Positions 7,517 to 16,112 of a stretch of DNA of 27,431 nt are shown here, piece by piece. Made by a program: the position numbers and the translations under genes. Source of the DNA: Nitrospina sp. (lineage in GTDB: Bacteria > Nitrospinota > Nitrospinia > Nitrospinales > VA-1); the NCBI GenBank assembly GCA_018665625.1, contig JABJCF010000219.1:1-27431 (forward strand), read 5' to 3'. The notes beneath the pieces were generated by a model that was given only the letters and a program-made list of their open reading frames with translations, did no database searches and was not told where the DNA came from. Every line of letters starts with the position of its first letter. The stretch's first letter is position 1.

Positions 7517-8071
7517 TTATTGTTCCTTATCTTCTAAATCTGCATCCATTTCTGCGGCTATCGCCAGGGCGGTGCTAAGAAAAAGTCTGCCCGCTTTTTT
7601 TAGTCTTTCTTTCTGTGCAGGGGTTCCACTTTTCATAATGTCTTGCACGATATCGCCGCCAATATTCATCCCCACACCCTCCATGAGCTGGGAGGGAAGC
7701 ATTTCTTCTGATTTCAGGCTATCCATTTTTTGGCTTTCTCCCGCTGGGGAGGTTCCGGGAGTTTGCCCGTAGGAAGCAGGTTGCTCAAAAAGTAATTGCC
7801 CGGCCGGGCCCAGGTCGCCGACACCATTCTCCAAATACTTTTTTACTTCCGCTTGCTGAAAATCGAACCCAGGAAATTGCTTCACCAGTTCTTCACGAAA
7901 CACATTGCAAATATTCAAAAGAATATCGGGGTCTTTCCGCCTCGGGCTTTCTTTCGACTCCCATGAAACAGCTGTTTTATAAGAAGTTTTGGCTCTCGCG
8001 GCCAACTCCTTAAGGGTTAAACCCAAGCCTTTGCGTATTGCCATCTGGCGAATTCTAAACTTATCCAGCAT
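7517..8071 (-). CDS. XRE-family helix-turn-helix regulator with long C-terminal region
   Basis: A DNA-binding domain at about residues 4-60 (F-R-I-R-Q-M-A-I-R-K-G-L-G-L-T-L-K-E-L-A-A-R-A-K-T-S-Y-style helix-turn-helix, with the recognition helix near S-Y-K-T-A-V-S-W-E). A flexible, Pro/Gly/Ser-rich middle follows, then an amphipathic C-terminal helix with an acidic end. I prefer the ATG at 8071 (184 residues); the in-frame ATG at 8137 adds 22 residues overlapping the plus-strand promoter and fitting no HTH family start. The RBS is weak for both. It faces a second XRE gene and precedes a membrane protein, suggesting a two-regulator switch. Confidence 0.75.
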   Translation of the reverse strand: MLDKFRIRQMAIRKGLGLTLKELAARAKTSYKTAVSWESKESPRRKDPDILLNICNVFREELVKQFPGFDFQQAEVKKYLENGVGDLGPAGQLLFEQPASYGQTPGTSPAGESQKMDSLKSEEMLPSQLMEGVGMNIGGDIVQDIMKSGTPAQKERLKKAGRLFLSTALAIAAEMDADLEDKEQ

Positions 8072-8104
8072 GATAAAAAAATACCCTAAGGTTATATTTT
8101 TCCG

Positions 8105-8132
8105 TTGACAGATAGTTTCATAGTGATATATT
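8105..8132 (+). promoter_or_regulatory. Consensus sigma-70-type promoter toward the plus-strand XRE gene
   Basis: TTGACA (8105-8110), 16-base spacer, TATATT (8127-8132). Predicted start is near 8139, giving a leader of about 110 bases to the ATG at 8250. It points at the minus-strand promoter at 8175-8203, so the two transcripts overlap by about 30 bases. Confidence 0.6.
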
Positions 8133-8149
8133 GCCATCTAAATGGTTAA

Positions 8150-8170
8150 AGTTCCATGCGACAGGGAACT
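8150..8170. promoter_or_regulatory. Dyad operator candidate AGTTCC-N9-GGAACT
   Basis: A perfect 6-bp inverted repeat (8150-8155 and 8165-8170) between the two face-to-face promoters. It overlaps the predicted start of the minus-strand transcript (about 8168) and lies just past the plus-strand start. Its place and symmetry fit a dimeric XRE repressor site. A shorter CCAT/ATGG dyad lies at about 8133-8144. Confidence 0.5.
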
Positions 8171-8174
8171 CGAA

Positions 8175-8203
8175 ATTATCCCAGCAATAAAATAATTTGT
8201 CAA
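8175..8203 (-). promoter_or_regulatory. Consensus sigma-70-type promoter toward the minus-strand XRE gene
   Basis: Read on the minus strand: TTGACA (8203-8198), 17-base spacer, GATAAT (8180-8175). Predicted transcript start near 8168, about 100 bases before the ATG at 8071. Confidence 0.65.
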
Positions 8204-8249
8204 CCGCTTTGGCTTGAAGGTTAAAATTGTAAATTGAGGGGTGAAGTTT

Positions 8250-8567
8250 ATGCGAAGAAACATTGAGTTCGAAGATCTGGGAAAGCGAATTCGTAATTGG
8301 AGAAAAGACCAAGGCCTAAAAGCTAAGGAACTGGCACTCAAGCTAAAAATTTCTGGCGGCAGTTTATCTGAAATTGAAAATGGCAAAAGTTTTCCATCGG
8401 CCCTCACCCTGGCTAATATGCACCTCAACACCAACCTCAATGTCGGCTATGTTTTGACCGGACAGATGGATCACGAAAAAACCGGTTACAAAACTCTGCG
8501 CACTCTGCTGATAGAAGTGGATGCAGATATCGACCATGTAATCCTAAAAAACAGAAAAACCGCATGA
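8250..8567 (+). CDS. Short XRE-family helix-turn-helix regulator
   Basis: 105 residues from the ATG at 8250; GAGGGG at 8236-8241 is ideally placed for it. The upstream GTG at 8241 is inside the RBS and is less likely. The HTH domain covers about residues 9-65: L-G-K-R-I-R-N-W-R-K-D-Q-G-L-K-A-K-E-L-A, then S-G-G-S-L-S-E-I-E-N-G-K, the classic recognition-helix pattern of Cro/C1-type repressors. A short C-terminal part may dimerise. It faces the other XRE gene across a shared 180-base control region. Confidence 0.82.
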   Translation: MRRNIEFEDLGKRIRNWRKDQGLKAKELALKLKISGGSLSEIENGKSFPSALTLANMHLNTNLNVGYVLTGQMDHEKTGYKTLRTLLIEVDADIDHVILKNRKTA

Positions 8568-8649
8568 CTTGATAACCACCTCTCGTTTGTTTCAATAATA
8601 TTTGAATTGTTCATAATACTAAAAATCCAATTATGCTAAATTTAATATT

Positions 8650-9489
8650 ATGAGAATCCTAATAGCAAGTTTGCTCATTATATTTTTGCTTAACCCTCAT
8701 CCTGCCGAGGCGTTTCGTGTAGGGGGATTAAAAACTCCCGCAAGCTTTATCGTTGACCCCGCCCTGGGCAATTATTTCATTTCCAATATCAATGGTAAAT
8801 CAGGAAGTCGGGATAATAACGGCTTTATCATAAAACTCGACCCATCCGGAAAAACTCTTTTTGTGAACCGCGGAGGGGACCCGCAAGTGACTCTGAATGC
8901 TCCTGACGGACTCGCCCTTAAAGGCAACATTCTTTATGTCACTGATATCGACTCTCTGCGCTGGTTTGATAAAAATAATGGAAAGCCTCTCGGCCATATT
9001 GATTTGACCGGAATCGGTGCTAAGCGGTTAAAGGGTTTGGCCTTCGATGGAGAGGGCAACCTGTATATTTCCGATGTTCTGGCGAACGCCATTTATAAAG
9101 TTGATGCCGCCCACAAAGTTTCTATTTTCAGCAAAGACAACCGATTGGGCAATCCCACCGGAATGGTTTACGATTCTGCACGCAAGCGATTGATTGTGGT
9201 GACTCGGGCTACAGGAAAAATATTGGGAATTGGGCAGGACGGAAAAATCGCACCCGTCATCAACACGAGTACGAAATTTAAAAACCTAAATGGAGTGGAT
9301 TGGGGCCGCAAGGGCAATCTGCTTGTCTCCGATGAAACAGCAGGGAAAATCTACCGGATACGCAATTTTTCCCGGACAGAAATTGTCCGGGAAAATATTC
9401 TGACACCGGCGGGCATCTCTTTCGATTATGCCCGCAACCTTATTCTTGTTCCTTCTTCAAAAGGAAATCTGGCATTCACCATTCCCTGA
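8650..9489 (+). CDS. Secreted NHL/SMP-30-like beta-propeller protein
   Basis: 279 residues with a signal peptide (residues 1-21, cleavage likely after A-E-A) and repeated propeller-blade units of the form D-G-x-x-x-L-Y-V-T-D/I-S-D. Blades are visible at L-A-L-K-G-N-I-L-Y-V-T-D, L-A-F-D-G-E-G-N-L-Y-I-S-D, M-V-Y-D-S-A-R-K-R-L-I-V-V and V-D-W-G-R-K-G-N-L-L-V-S-D. Such propellers act in binding or as lactonase-like hydrolases; the ligand here cannot be read from sequence. There is almost no leader and no RBS before the ATG. It converges on pntB with only 6 bases between the stops. Confidence 0.78.
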   Translation: MRILIASLLIIFLLNPHPAEAFRVGGLKTPASFIVDPALGNYFISNINGKSGSRDNNGFIIKLDPSGKTLFVNRGGDPQVTLNAPDGLALKGNILYVTDIDSLRWFDKNNGKPLGHIDLTGIGAKRLKGLAFDGEGNLYISDVLANAIYKVDAAHKVSIFSKDNRLGNPTGMVYDSARKRLIVVTRATGKILGIGQDGKIAPVINTSTKFKNLNGVDWGRKGNLLVSDETAGKIYRIRNFSRTEIVRENILTPAGISFDYARNLILVPSSKGNLAFTIP

Positions 9490-9495
9490 ACGGCT

Positions 9496-10893
9496 TTAAA
9501 GATTCTTGAAAACCTCGTCCAGACTGGCTCGGGCATCGCCAAACAGCATGCGGGTATTATCTTTAAAGAACAAGGGATTCTGAACCCCTGCGTAACCCGT
9601 AGCCATACCCCGTTTCAGCACGATGGTGGTGGTAGCCTTCCAGCATTCCAAAACCGGCATACCGGCAATCGGGCTGTCAGGATCGGTCTGAGCTGAGGGG
9701 TTAACAATGTCGTTGGCTCCAATGACAATCGCGACATCAATATTCGGAAAATCATCATTGATTTCATCCATCTCAAAAACGATGTCGTAAGGCACCTTGG
9801 CTTCTGCCAGCAATACATTCATATGCCCCGGCATACGCCCGGCAACGGGATGAATGCCGAACCGCACATTCACTTTCTTGCTCCGCAGTGCTTTGGTGAT
9901 TTCGCAGACGATATGCTGGGCCTGAGCTACGGCCATGCCATAACCCGGAATAATCATGACTTCCTTCGATTCCGCCAACAGGCTGGCTGCCTCAGGAGCT
10001 TGCACCGCCACCACTTCACCCTGTTCTTCAACCGAGGATGAAGAGGAGGAGCCACTACCTGATGTCGTACCAAAGCCTCCAGCAATTACAGACAGGAACT
10101 TGCGGTTCATCGCCCGACACATGATGTAACTCAAGATAGCACCACTACTGCCGACCAACGCCCCGGTCACAATGAGAAGATCGTTATTGAGCATAAATCC
10201 GGTTGCCGCGGCGGCCCAGCCGGAATAACTATTGAGCATGGAAACCACCACCGGCATATCTGCTCCACCAATAGCCATGACCATATGAATCCCGAACAGC
10301 AAGGCGATTCCTGTCATGATCATCAAAGGCATGATTCCCGCCCCTGCCGCAGATTGCTCGACGAACATGCTACATAAATAGATGGAAGCAAGCAGCAGAC
10401 ATAAATTAAGCCAGTGCCGCGCCGGCAATAACATGGCGTTCCCGGTGATTTTTCCGCTGAGTTTCCCGAATGCAATGATGGACCCGGAAAACGTGATCGC
10501 CCCGATAAGGATTCCCAAATAGGTTTCGATATCATGGATGGTGAGTTCCACTCCCGTGAAATGCACATTGGGATCCATGAAGCTGGCAAAGCCAACCAGG
10601 ACTGCGGCTAATCCTACCAGACTATGCAGAATGGCAACCAGTTCGGGCATTTCGGTCATTTGCACACGACGCGCCAGAACCAGACCAATACTACCGCCTA
10701 TCAACAACGCTCCGACCAAAATTCCTATATTGGCTGTAACTCCAGAGATGGTAGCTATGAGGGCAATAGACATACCCAGCATTCCATACAGGTTGCCACG
10801 CCGGGAAGTTGCCGGGTTGCTCAATCCACCTAACGCAAGAATAAAAAGAATAGTTGCCCCAACATAAGAGGCGGTTACAATACCTTCGCTCAT
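9496..10893 (-). CDS. pntB: Proton-translocating NAD(P) transhydrogenase subunit beta
   Basis: Inner-membrane subunit that binds NADP(H) and, with PntA, couples hydride transfer from NADH to NADP+ to proton entry. The 465 residues match the usual length. The N-terminal two-thirds is a set of transmembrane helices; the C-terminal domain III contains [35 protein letters not shown] and [10 protein letters not shown], all NADP-site hallmarks. A Ser-rich linker (about 277-290) joins the domains. AGGAGG precedes the ATG by 7 bases, and the gene starts 11 bases after the pntA stop. Confidence 0.97.
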   Translation of the reverse strand: MSEGIVTASYVGATILFILALGGLSNPATSRRGNLYGMLGMSIALIATISGVTANIGILVGALLIGGSIGLVLARRVQMTEMPELVAILHSLVGLAAVLVGFASFMDPNVHFTGVELTIHDIETYLGILIGAITFSGSIIAFGKLSGKITGNAMLLPARHWLNLCLLLASIYLCSMFVEQSAAGAGIMPLMIMTGIALLFGIHMVMAIGGADMPVVVSMLNSYSGWAAAATGFMLNNDLLIVTGALVGSSGAILSYIMCRAMNRKFLSVIAGGFGTTSGSGSSSSSSVEEQGEVVAVQAPEAASLLAESKEVMIIPGYGMAVAQAQHIVCEITKALRSKKVNVRFGIHPVAGRMPGHMNVLLAEAKVPYDIVFEMDEINDDFPNIDVAIVIGANDIVNPSAQTDPDSPIAGMPVLECWKATTTIVLKRGMATGYAGVQNPLFFKDNTRMLFGDARASLDEVFKNL

Positions 10894-10904
10894 CTACTCG
10901 CCTC

Positions 10905-12458
10905 CTATTTTTGAAACATGTTAAGCATGCGGCGCGTTACCGCAAACCCGCCCACTATATTAATTGCAGTGATCAACGTTGCAAACGCCGCCACCCCCAT
11001 AAGAAGATCTTCTCCCGAACTAATCTGTAAAATCGCCCCCACAATAATGATACTGCTGATCGCGTTGGTCACGCTCATCAGGGGAGTGTGCAAAGCCGCT
11101 GTCACATTCCAGATAACCATATAACCGACAAAGCAGGACAGAACAAATACCGTAAAATGAGCCATGAAGGACGCAGGCGCAACAGCACCCAGCCCCAGTA
11201 ATGCCAAGGCTCCTACCCCAAAGGTGATGAGGGGTCCCATCGCTGAGGGTTTCTCTTCTTTGGGCGGTTCTATAGGTTTAGCGGGTTCAGCCGGTTTGGC
11301 CGGTGCCGCAGAAAGTTTGGGCGCAGGCGGCGGGAAGGTGATCTCACCCTCCTTGACAGCCGTAGCTCCGCGAACCACTTCGTCATCAAAATCGACTTTG
11401 GCGTTGCCGTCTTTTTCCTTGGTCATGTCAGTGAGCAGGTGGCGCAAATTTGTGCCATACAACTGACTGGCCTGCGTAGCCATGCGGCTGGGCAGGTCGG
11501 TGTATCCGATGATGGAAACTCCATGCTTCTTGACCACTTTTCCCGCTTCAGAAAGCTTGCAGTTACCGCCCTGTTCCGCGGCAAGGTCTACAATCACGCT
11601 ACCGTCTTTCATGGCAACGACATGATCTTCCAGGATCAGTTCCGGAGCTGGTTTGCCGGGAATCAAGGCTGTTGTGATGATGATATCCACCTCTTTAGCC
11701 TGTTCCGCGAAGAGGGCCATTTCTGCAGCGATAAATTCTTTGCTCATCACCTTGGCATATCCACCGGTACCCGAACCATCTTCCTCAAAATCAACTTCCA
11801 GGAATTCCGCGTCCATGCTCTCAATCTGTTCTTTCACTTCCGGTCGGGTATCAAAAGCCCGCACGATGGCACCCATGCTTTTCGCGGCACCAATGGCGGC
11901 AAGACCCGCAACCCCCGCTCCGATCACCATGACTTTAGCCGGAGGAACTTTGCCCGCCGCTGTGATCTGACCGGTAAAAAACCGACCAAAATGCTGGGCG
12001 GCCTCCACCACTGCACGGTAACCCGCTATATTCGCCATGGAACTGAGTGCATCCAATTTTTGAGCCCGCGATATTCGCGGAATCATGTCCATAGCCATTG
12101 CAGTGACTTTTTTATCGGCTAATTTTTTCAGGAGTTCTGGATTCTGCGCCGGCCAGAGAAACGAAATATAAATCTGGCCTTCTTTAAGCAGGTCAACCTC
12201 TTCCACGCTCAGGTCCGGGTTCAGCTCAGGACCCCGGACTTTTAGAATAATGTCGCTTTCGCTCCAGAGCTCTTTGGTATTTTTGATAACCGTAACACCG
12301 GCTTCTACGTAAGAAGCATCGGAATAATGAGCGGCAATACCCGCGCCGGCCTCAATGGCTACTTCAAAACCCAGTTTAATAAGCTGTGTCGCGACCTCAG
12401 GGGTGGTCGCCACCCGTTTTTCGCCAGCATGGACTTCTTTAGGGATACCAATCTTCAT
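10905..12458 (-). CDS. pntA: Proton-translocating NAD(P) transhydrogenase subunit alpha
   Basis: 517 residues from the ATG at 12458; a GTG directly before it at 12461 could add one residue. Domain I (about 1-380) resembles alanine dehydrogenase and binds NAD(H), with [24 protein letters not shown] and [12 protein letters not shown] Pro/Ala/Lys-rich linker follows, then four transmembrane helices of domain II (about 415-510). This is the full-length alpha type found in E. coli, not the split PntAA/PntAB form. It is the first gene of the pntAB operon. Element copy C and a promoter candidate lie upstream. Confidence 0.97.
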   Translation of the reverse strand: MKIGIPKEVHAGEKRVATTPEVATQLIKLGFEVAIEAGAGIAAHYSDASYVEAGVTVIKNTKELWSESDIILKVRGPELNPDLSVEEVDLLKEGQIYISFLWPAQNPELLKKLADKKVTAMAMDMIPRISRAQKLDALSSMANIAGYRAVVEAAQHFGRFFTGQITAAGKVPPAKVMVIGAGVAGLAAIGAAKSMGAIVRAFDTRPEVKEQIESMDAEFLEVDFEEDGSGTGGYAKVMSKEFIAAEMALFAEQAKEVDIIITTALIPGKPAPELILEDHVVAMKDGSVIVDLAAEQGGNCKLSEAGKVVKKHGVSIIGYTDLPSRMATQASQLYGTNLRHLLTDMTKEKDGNAKVDFDDEVVRGATAVKEGEITFPPPAPKLSAAPAKPAEPAKPIEPPKEEKPSAMGPLITFGVGALALLGLGAVAPASFMAHFTVFVLSCFVGYMVIWNVTAALHTPLMSVTNAISSIIIVGAILQISSGEDLLMGVAAFATLITAINIVGGFAVTRRMLNMFQK

Positions 12459-12551
12459 CACTTTTTCTCTCTCAGTAAAGAATGGGTTGGGGGAATATTA
12501 AAGCGCATAAGACTACCATATAATTGCAAAATTTTCTAAAAATCTCGCAAA

Positions 12552-12581
12552 AATAGAGATAACCCTTGGTTGGGGAGGCAA
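12552..12581 (-). promoter_or_regulatory. pntAB promoter candidate with palindrome-like spacer
   Basis: Read on the minus strand, TTGCCT (12581-12576) is followed by CCCCAACCAAGGG and then TCTATT (12557-12552) after 18 bases. It resembles the right end of the aroA element (TTGCTTCCCC...AAGGGG) but the -10 is weak. The leader to the ATG would be about 85 bases. Confidence 0.4.
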
Positions 12582-12599
12582 ATAGTAGGGATTTGACAA

Positions 12600-12705
12600 A
12601 CCGGCCCGCTCCCGTGCGAGGGAATTAAGCAAGCGCTCTTTTAGCCGAGATAACCGATTGTTAGCCAGAAAGAGCTATGGCTCATTGGGTCCAGCGTCAC
12701 GCTGG
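12600..12705 (-). repeat. Dispersed intergenic element, copy C (upstream of pntA)
   Basis: Minus-strand order: hairpin CCAGCG-TGA-CGCTGG (12705-12691) right after the ThyX-fold gene stop; TAGCTCTTT; CTGGCTAACAATC; GGTTATCTCGGC; AAAAGAGC; CTTGCTT; and a TCCC/GGGA hairpin. GCTCTTT and AAAGAGC form a perfect 7-bp stem (12669-12675 with 12635-12641) around a 27-nt loop. GTTATCTCGGC is identical to copy B, and total length matches copy B. Confidence 0.65.
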
Positions 12706-12708
12706 CGG

Positions 12709-14379
12709 TCAGTCGTCTTGATCGTCGAAGAGATTGGAGGCGAGGCTTTTACGGGCTGTGCGGGCTTCCTGATCCGCACGGGTGATGCCGCCATCGTAGT
12801 CGTTATAGTCCACAAATTGCAGGACCGGTTCCATCTCCGGATTGCGTTTTAAATAGAGGCGGGCCATCATCTGCGCTGTGCGCCGGTATTTCGGGTGACC
12901 GGCTTTCTGGGTACGCAGTTCCACAAGATGCCCCAACTCCCTGAGATTCATGCCCACATTCCAGCGGATGAAATGATTGAACAGCGTGGCATATTGCGCT
13001 TCCTGTTCCATTCCCGCCCGCTTCAGGTCGCGGTGTAGAGACTCGGTGCGCTCGAAACATTCCTGAACATCCGGGCCCATGCCGATTTCATCAATTTCTT
13101 CCGGCACCGAATAACCCAGATCGACTCCCAGGTCCTGCCTTTGTTGGGTGAGCATGCGGTGACGTTGCAGATCCCGGTATTCGGCGAATCCGGCAAGAAT
13201 ATCAAACTGAATGGGATAGCCATATTCCAGGCCCCTGCCCGCTCGGTCGCGCTTGCTCTTCCGCGTCCCAATATAAGTTTCAAAGATCTGTTTTTTTCGT
13301 TCTTCGGGTAAGGATTTCACGATTGTACGAATCTGTAGGGAAGAATGTCGGACATAAGGGAAAATCATATTCGACAGCAGGTTGACCCACTGGGCATCCG
13401 GACTGTCTTCCAGCAATTCCACTTCGGCGGATGTTTCGATATTCACTGAAGCAAAAAGTTCCCGGCACAGGTGCCGCATTTTCTGATGGTTTTCTGCCAT
13501 ATAGGCATTGCGCCCGGCCCGTTTAATAAAAGTGGGAATCTGGGTATTGAGGGCTTTTCGAACCGACTCGGCCAGTTCATGCGCTTCGCTTAAATCATGC
13601 GACAACAGTTTGGTGATCAGGCCGGAGAAAAACCGTCCATTACCCACCAGCCCGACATTGGCCTGGGTACAGGCTGGGAGGATACAGCGGATCACATCAC
13701 AAGCCGCACTACGGATGGTGAAATTATAGGCAATGCGATGAGCCTTGATTTCGTTATCGCCTTCAAGAGCTTTCAGTCCCGCCTTTAGCACCTTGCCATC
13801 GCGTTCCACTTCAATTTCGAACGCGTCCTGGGTGAGACGCTGGCGAAACAATGCCTGCATGGGTTCCACCATGCGCGCATAAGTCTCAAAAAGAAAATCC
13901 ATATTGGCGACAAAGGCTTTTCCAAGTCCGGACTGCTTGATATTATCAGGACAGACATAACGCCAACGCCCGTTTTTTTTGACATCGTAAAGAACGTACC
14001 GGGTCGACTCTTCAATCGGTGAGCCACCTATTCGGCAGTCTTCAATAACCTTGGTCATCAGGTTTGAGATTTCTTCCATGCAAAGCGGAGCCACCGCCAG
14101 TTCGGCTACCGATTCATCGCCGAATTTATTGACCACCCGGTCGATCATCTGCGAGCCCTTGACATCGTTGGGACTGCCATCCGGATTCAAAAACTCACGC
14201 ACAACTGTTTCTTTGAATCCGGTCGGAGCCCGGCTGTAACGGGCCAGAGCCCCACCGATCACTTCCGGATTCAGGTTCTCCAACGCAAACACATTGGCAT
14301 CCACATCCGAGAGATAGGGCTTTAACAGCTCGCGTTCCCGTTCGGTCAACTCATCAGATCGTTTTGGTTTATCAGCCAT
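12709..14379 (-). CDS. Tandem ThyX-fold protein (FAD-dependent thymidylate synthase family)
   Basis: 556 residues, about twice the length of ordinary ThyX. The N-terminal half has A-R-Y-S-R, D-E-S-V-A-E-L and E-S-T-R-Y (124-128), then I-L-P-A-C-T-Q-A-N-V-G-L-V-G-N-G-R (GNGR 246-249). The C-terminal half has R-G-L-E-Y-G-Y and R-H-R at 406-408 followed by M-L-T-Q-Q-R-Q, where a canonical ThyX has RHRxxSxxxxSxR. It ends with R-R-T-A-Q-M-M-A-R, which resembles the ThyX C-terminal helix. ThyX makes dTMP using FAD, NADPH and methylene-THF; whether this double form does so is unproven. It starts 6 bases after the SUMF1-like stop. Confidence 0.78.
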   Translation of the reverse strand: MADKPKRSDELTERERELLKPYLSDVDANVFALENLNPEVIGGALARYSRAPTGFKETVVREFLNPDGSPNDVKGSQMIDRVVNKFGDESVAELAVAPLCMEEISNLMTKVIEDCRIGGSPIEESTRYVLYDVKKNGRWRYVCPDNIKQSGLGKAFVANMDFLFETYARMVEPMQALFRQRLTQDAFEIEVERDGKVLKAGLKALEGDNEIKAHRIAYNFTIRSAACDVIRCILPACTQANVGLVGNGRFFSGLITKLLSHDLSEAHELAESVRKALNTQIPTFIKRAGRNAYMAENHQKMRHLCRELFASVNIETSAEVELLEDSPDAQWVNLLSNMIFPYVRHSSLQIRTIVKSLPEERKKQIFETYIGTRKSKRDRAGRGLEYGYPIQFDILAGFAEYRDLQRHRMLTQQRQDLGVDLGYSVPEEIDEIGMGPDVQECFERTESLHRDLKRAGMEQEAQYATLFNHFIRWNVGMNLRELGHLVELRTQKAGHPKYRRTAQMMARLYLKRNPEMEPVLQFVDYNDYDGGITRADQEARTARKSLASNLFDDQDD

Positions 14380-14385
14380 GGATTG

Positions 14386-15459
14386 TTAATTGATTCCTAT
14401 GTCAATAGGGGCAGACTTGGCGCAACGAAAACCTGTATCGTTGAACTTAACATCGGGCCGACTCCATCGGCGAAATGCACTCCGCAGGGAATCGGCAAAA
14501 TTAACCCAGGAGCCGCCGCGAAGGGATTTAAATTCTCCGTCTTCATAGCCCTGGGGATTGTCTTTAGCCCCATGAGTATAATAAGTGCGGCTATACCAGT
14601 CACTCACCCATTCCCAGACATTGCCCGCCATATCGTGTACCCCATAAACTGAGACTCCCGTCGGGTAGGTGCCAACATTGGTCATGGTGTATAAGCCTTT
14701 CCATTTTCGCTTGAACGTGGCTCTTCCCCTAGGAAAACCAGTTCCCCAAGGATACACACTGCCACTGGGCCCGCGAGCGGCTTTTTCCCATTCCGCTTCT
14801 GTTGGCAGGCGCTTGCCTCTCCACTTGCAGTAGGTTTCTGCATCATACCAGCTTACCTGTGTAACGGGTTGATTGCGGATGGCAGATGGAAATGAGCTCC
14901 CCTTCCACAAGTTCCCCTCCCAACACGCATCGGTGCTGCAAGAATCATCCAGAGCGGGAGGATGCCCCGTCGCCTTCACAAACTCCAGATATTTTTCATT
15001 CGTCACCTCATAGATATCTATCAAATAACTATCGACCGCCACCAATTTCAAGGGGTATTCATCAGAGAACCACCAGAGCCTGCAGGACCTATCATGCTTG
15101 CGACAGGTTTTAAAAGCCGCCTTATTCTGTTCAAAGCTAGACCCTCTAACAAACTTGCCTCCTTTTATGAAAGCCATGTCAGAAGTATCTTTCGAACCAG
15201 AATTATCTTTCAAGCCAGAATCGGTAACCTTCTTTTGTTCAAGGTGGCCTGGCTTTTTATATGATGGATTATATTGTTTTGGATCACGCTCTTTCTGGTT
15301 TGCAAACGATGTAGCAATGCACGCTCCGAAACAAAGAAAAAAGACGGAACATGACAGAAACCCTTTAAGGGATACGGGAAGTTTCCGTGAAAATATTGAA
15401 AAATATTTTTCTGTGTTCAAGCGGAGAAACCCCGCTGGTAATTTACAATTTTTTATCAT
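14386..15459 (-). CDS. Exported SUMF1/FGE-sulfatase-domain protein
   Basis: 357 residues. A basic N-terminal extension precedes a hydrophobic segment at about 33-52 (signal peptide or anchor), then a Ser/Lys-rich linker. The formylglycine-generating-enzyme fold runs from about 93 to 352, with M-A-F-I-K-G-G-K-F, V-T-Q-V-S-W-Y-D-A, R-L-P-T-E-A-E-W-E-K-A-A-R, G-N-V-W-E-W-V-S-D-W-Y, R-G-G-S-W and G-F-R-C-A. Most bacterial members are not sulfatase activators and act in ligand binding or as ergothioneine-synthase-like or regulatory proteins. No sulfatase gene is in the window. The true start may lie downstream of 15459, closer to the signal segment. Confidence 0.85.
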   Translation of the reverse strand: MIKNCKLPAGFLRLNTEKYFSIFSRKLPVSLKGFLSCSVFFLCFGACIATSFANQKERDPKQYNPSYKKPGHLEQKKVTDSGLKDNSGSKDTSDMAFIKGGKFVRGSSFEQNKAAFKTCRKHDRSCRLWWFSDEYPLKLVAVDSYLIDIYEVTNEKYLEFVKATGHPPALDDSCSTDACWEGNLWKGSSFPSAIRNQPVTQVSWYDAETYCKWRGKRLPTEAEWEKAARGPSGSVYPWGTGFPRGRATFKRKWKGLYTMTNVGTYPTGVSVYGVHDMAGNVWEWVSDWYSRTYYTHGAKDNPQGYEDGEFKSLRGGSWVNFADSLRSAFRRWSRPDVKFNDTGFRCAKSAPIDIGIN

Positions 15460-15488
15460 GCCCTCATTCAGCCTCTCGGCTTATTGGG

Positions 15489-16034
15489 CTATTGCTCATT
15501 GCCATCGGGCGTAGTCCGAAAGCGGGCCATTTCCTTGCCATTAATGTAGAACAGCGTCAACCCAAGAATCATATTCACGGTATAGATCCAGGTCAACTTT
15601 GAATGATAACGGTCAAACTGGATTTGCAGTTTCTGATCGGCAGGATTCGCTTTTTTGAGTTTATCCATTGCATGCATCTCAGGCCGGAGAACACTACCTA
15701 TATATAAGGCCAGAACGACCATAACAACCAGGCATACTTCGCGGGTATATTTACGCTTGGTCACCACTTGCGGTTCGTAACCCGCAGAACTGTATTTAGC
15801 CACCAGAAATTTGACCACCTCGGCCAATACCATGAACGTAATACAGGTATAAATAATATTCACATTAAAAACATCCATGACCTTATTCATGATCGTGCTG
15901 GCGACCTGCGGTTGCTCCTTCAAATTAATCCGCACCATGATTTCTACCAGAATTCCCAGCAGGAACATCCCGCCTACCCAAAGGCAGAGAGAAAACAAAT
16001 AAAACCAGTTAGAAATAAAAACTAAACGTTTCAT
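15489..16034 (-). CDS. DUF4149/TMEM205-like membrane protein
   Basis: 181 residues with four hydrophobic segments. It begins W-F-Y-L-F-S-L-C-L-W-V-G-G-M-F-L-L-G-I, the typical first helix of DUF4149 (TMEM205-like) proteins. The central pair of helices is separated by a basic loop (T-K-R-K-Y-T-R), and the acidic/basic loop before the last helix contains H-S-K-L-T-W-I-Y, comparable to the family's H-x-x-S-x-x-x-N. Function is unknown for the family. It is 29 bases upstream of the SUMF1-like gene on the same strand. Confidence 0.7.
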   Translation of the reverse strand: MKRLVFISNWFYLFSLCLWVGGMFLLGILVEIMVRINLKEQPQVASTIMNKVMDVFNVNIIYTCITFMVLAEVVKFLVAKYSSAGYEPQVVTKRKYTREVCLVVMVVLALYIGSVLRPEMHAMDKLKKANPADQKLQIQFDRYHSKLTWIYTVNMILGLTLFYINGKEMARFRTTPDGNEQ

Positions 16035-16057
16035 GTCAATCCAATCAGTAAGATTGA

Positions 16058-16112
16058 TGTTTCATAAGCCGATAAAACTCTTTGTTCGCCAGACCCATTT
16101 GCTGCTAGTGGG
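16058..16112 (-). repeat. Dispersed intergenic element, weak copy F
   Basis: Minus-strand order: ACTAGCA, then CTGGCGAACAAAG, then ATCGGCTTATGAAA. Without gaps it matches copy D at 27 of 42 positions by hand count. It occupies the whole gap between two minus-strand genes. It lacks the CCCCT/AGGGG right end; a CAATC/GATTG hairpin lies beyond it. Confidence 0.4.

Noticed and set aside
8071..8137. Extended start of the minus-strand XRE regulator at 8137
   Set aside because: The extra 22 residues overlap the consensus plus-strand promoter and do not resemble an XRE N-terminus; the ATG at 8071 fits better.
10020..10060. Simple serine-codon repeat in pntB as a repeat element
   Set aside because: It encodes the flexible linker between membrane and NADP-binding domains, which is variable in this family.
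11439..12122. 227-residue open frame on the plus strand
   Set aside because: It is antisense to pntA, a certain gene, and its translation has no recognisable domain.
15098..15514. 138-residue open frame on the plus strand
   Set aside because: Antisense to the N-terminal part of the SUMF1-like gene and the end of the DUF4149-like gene.
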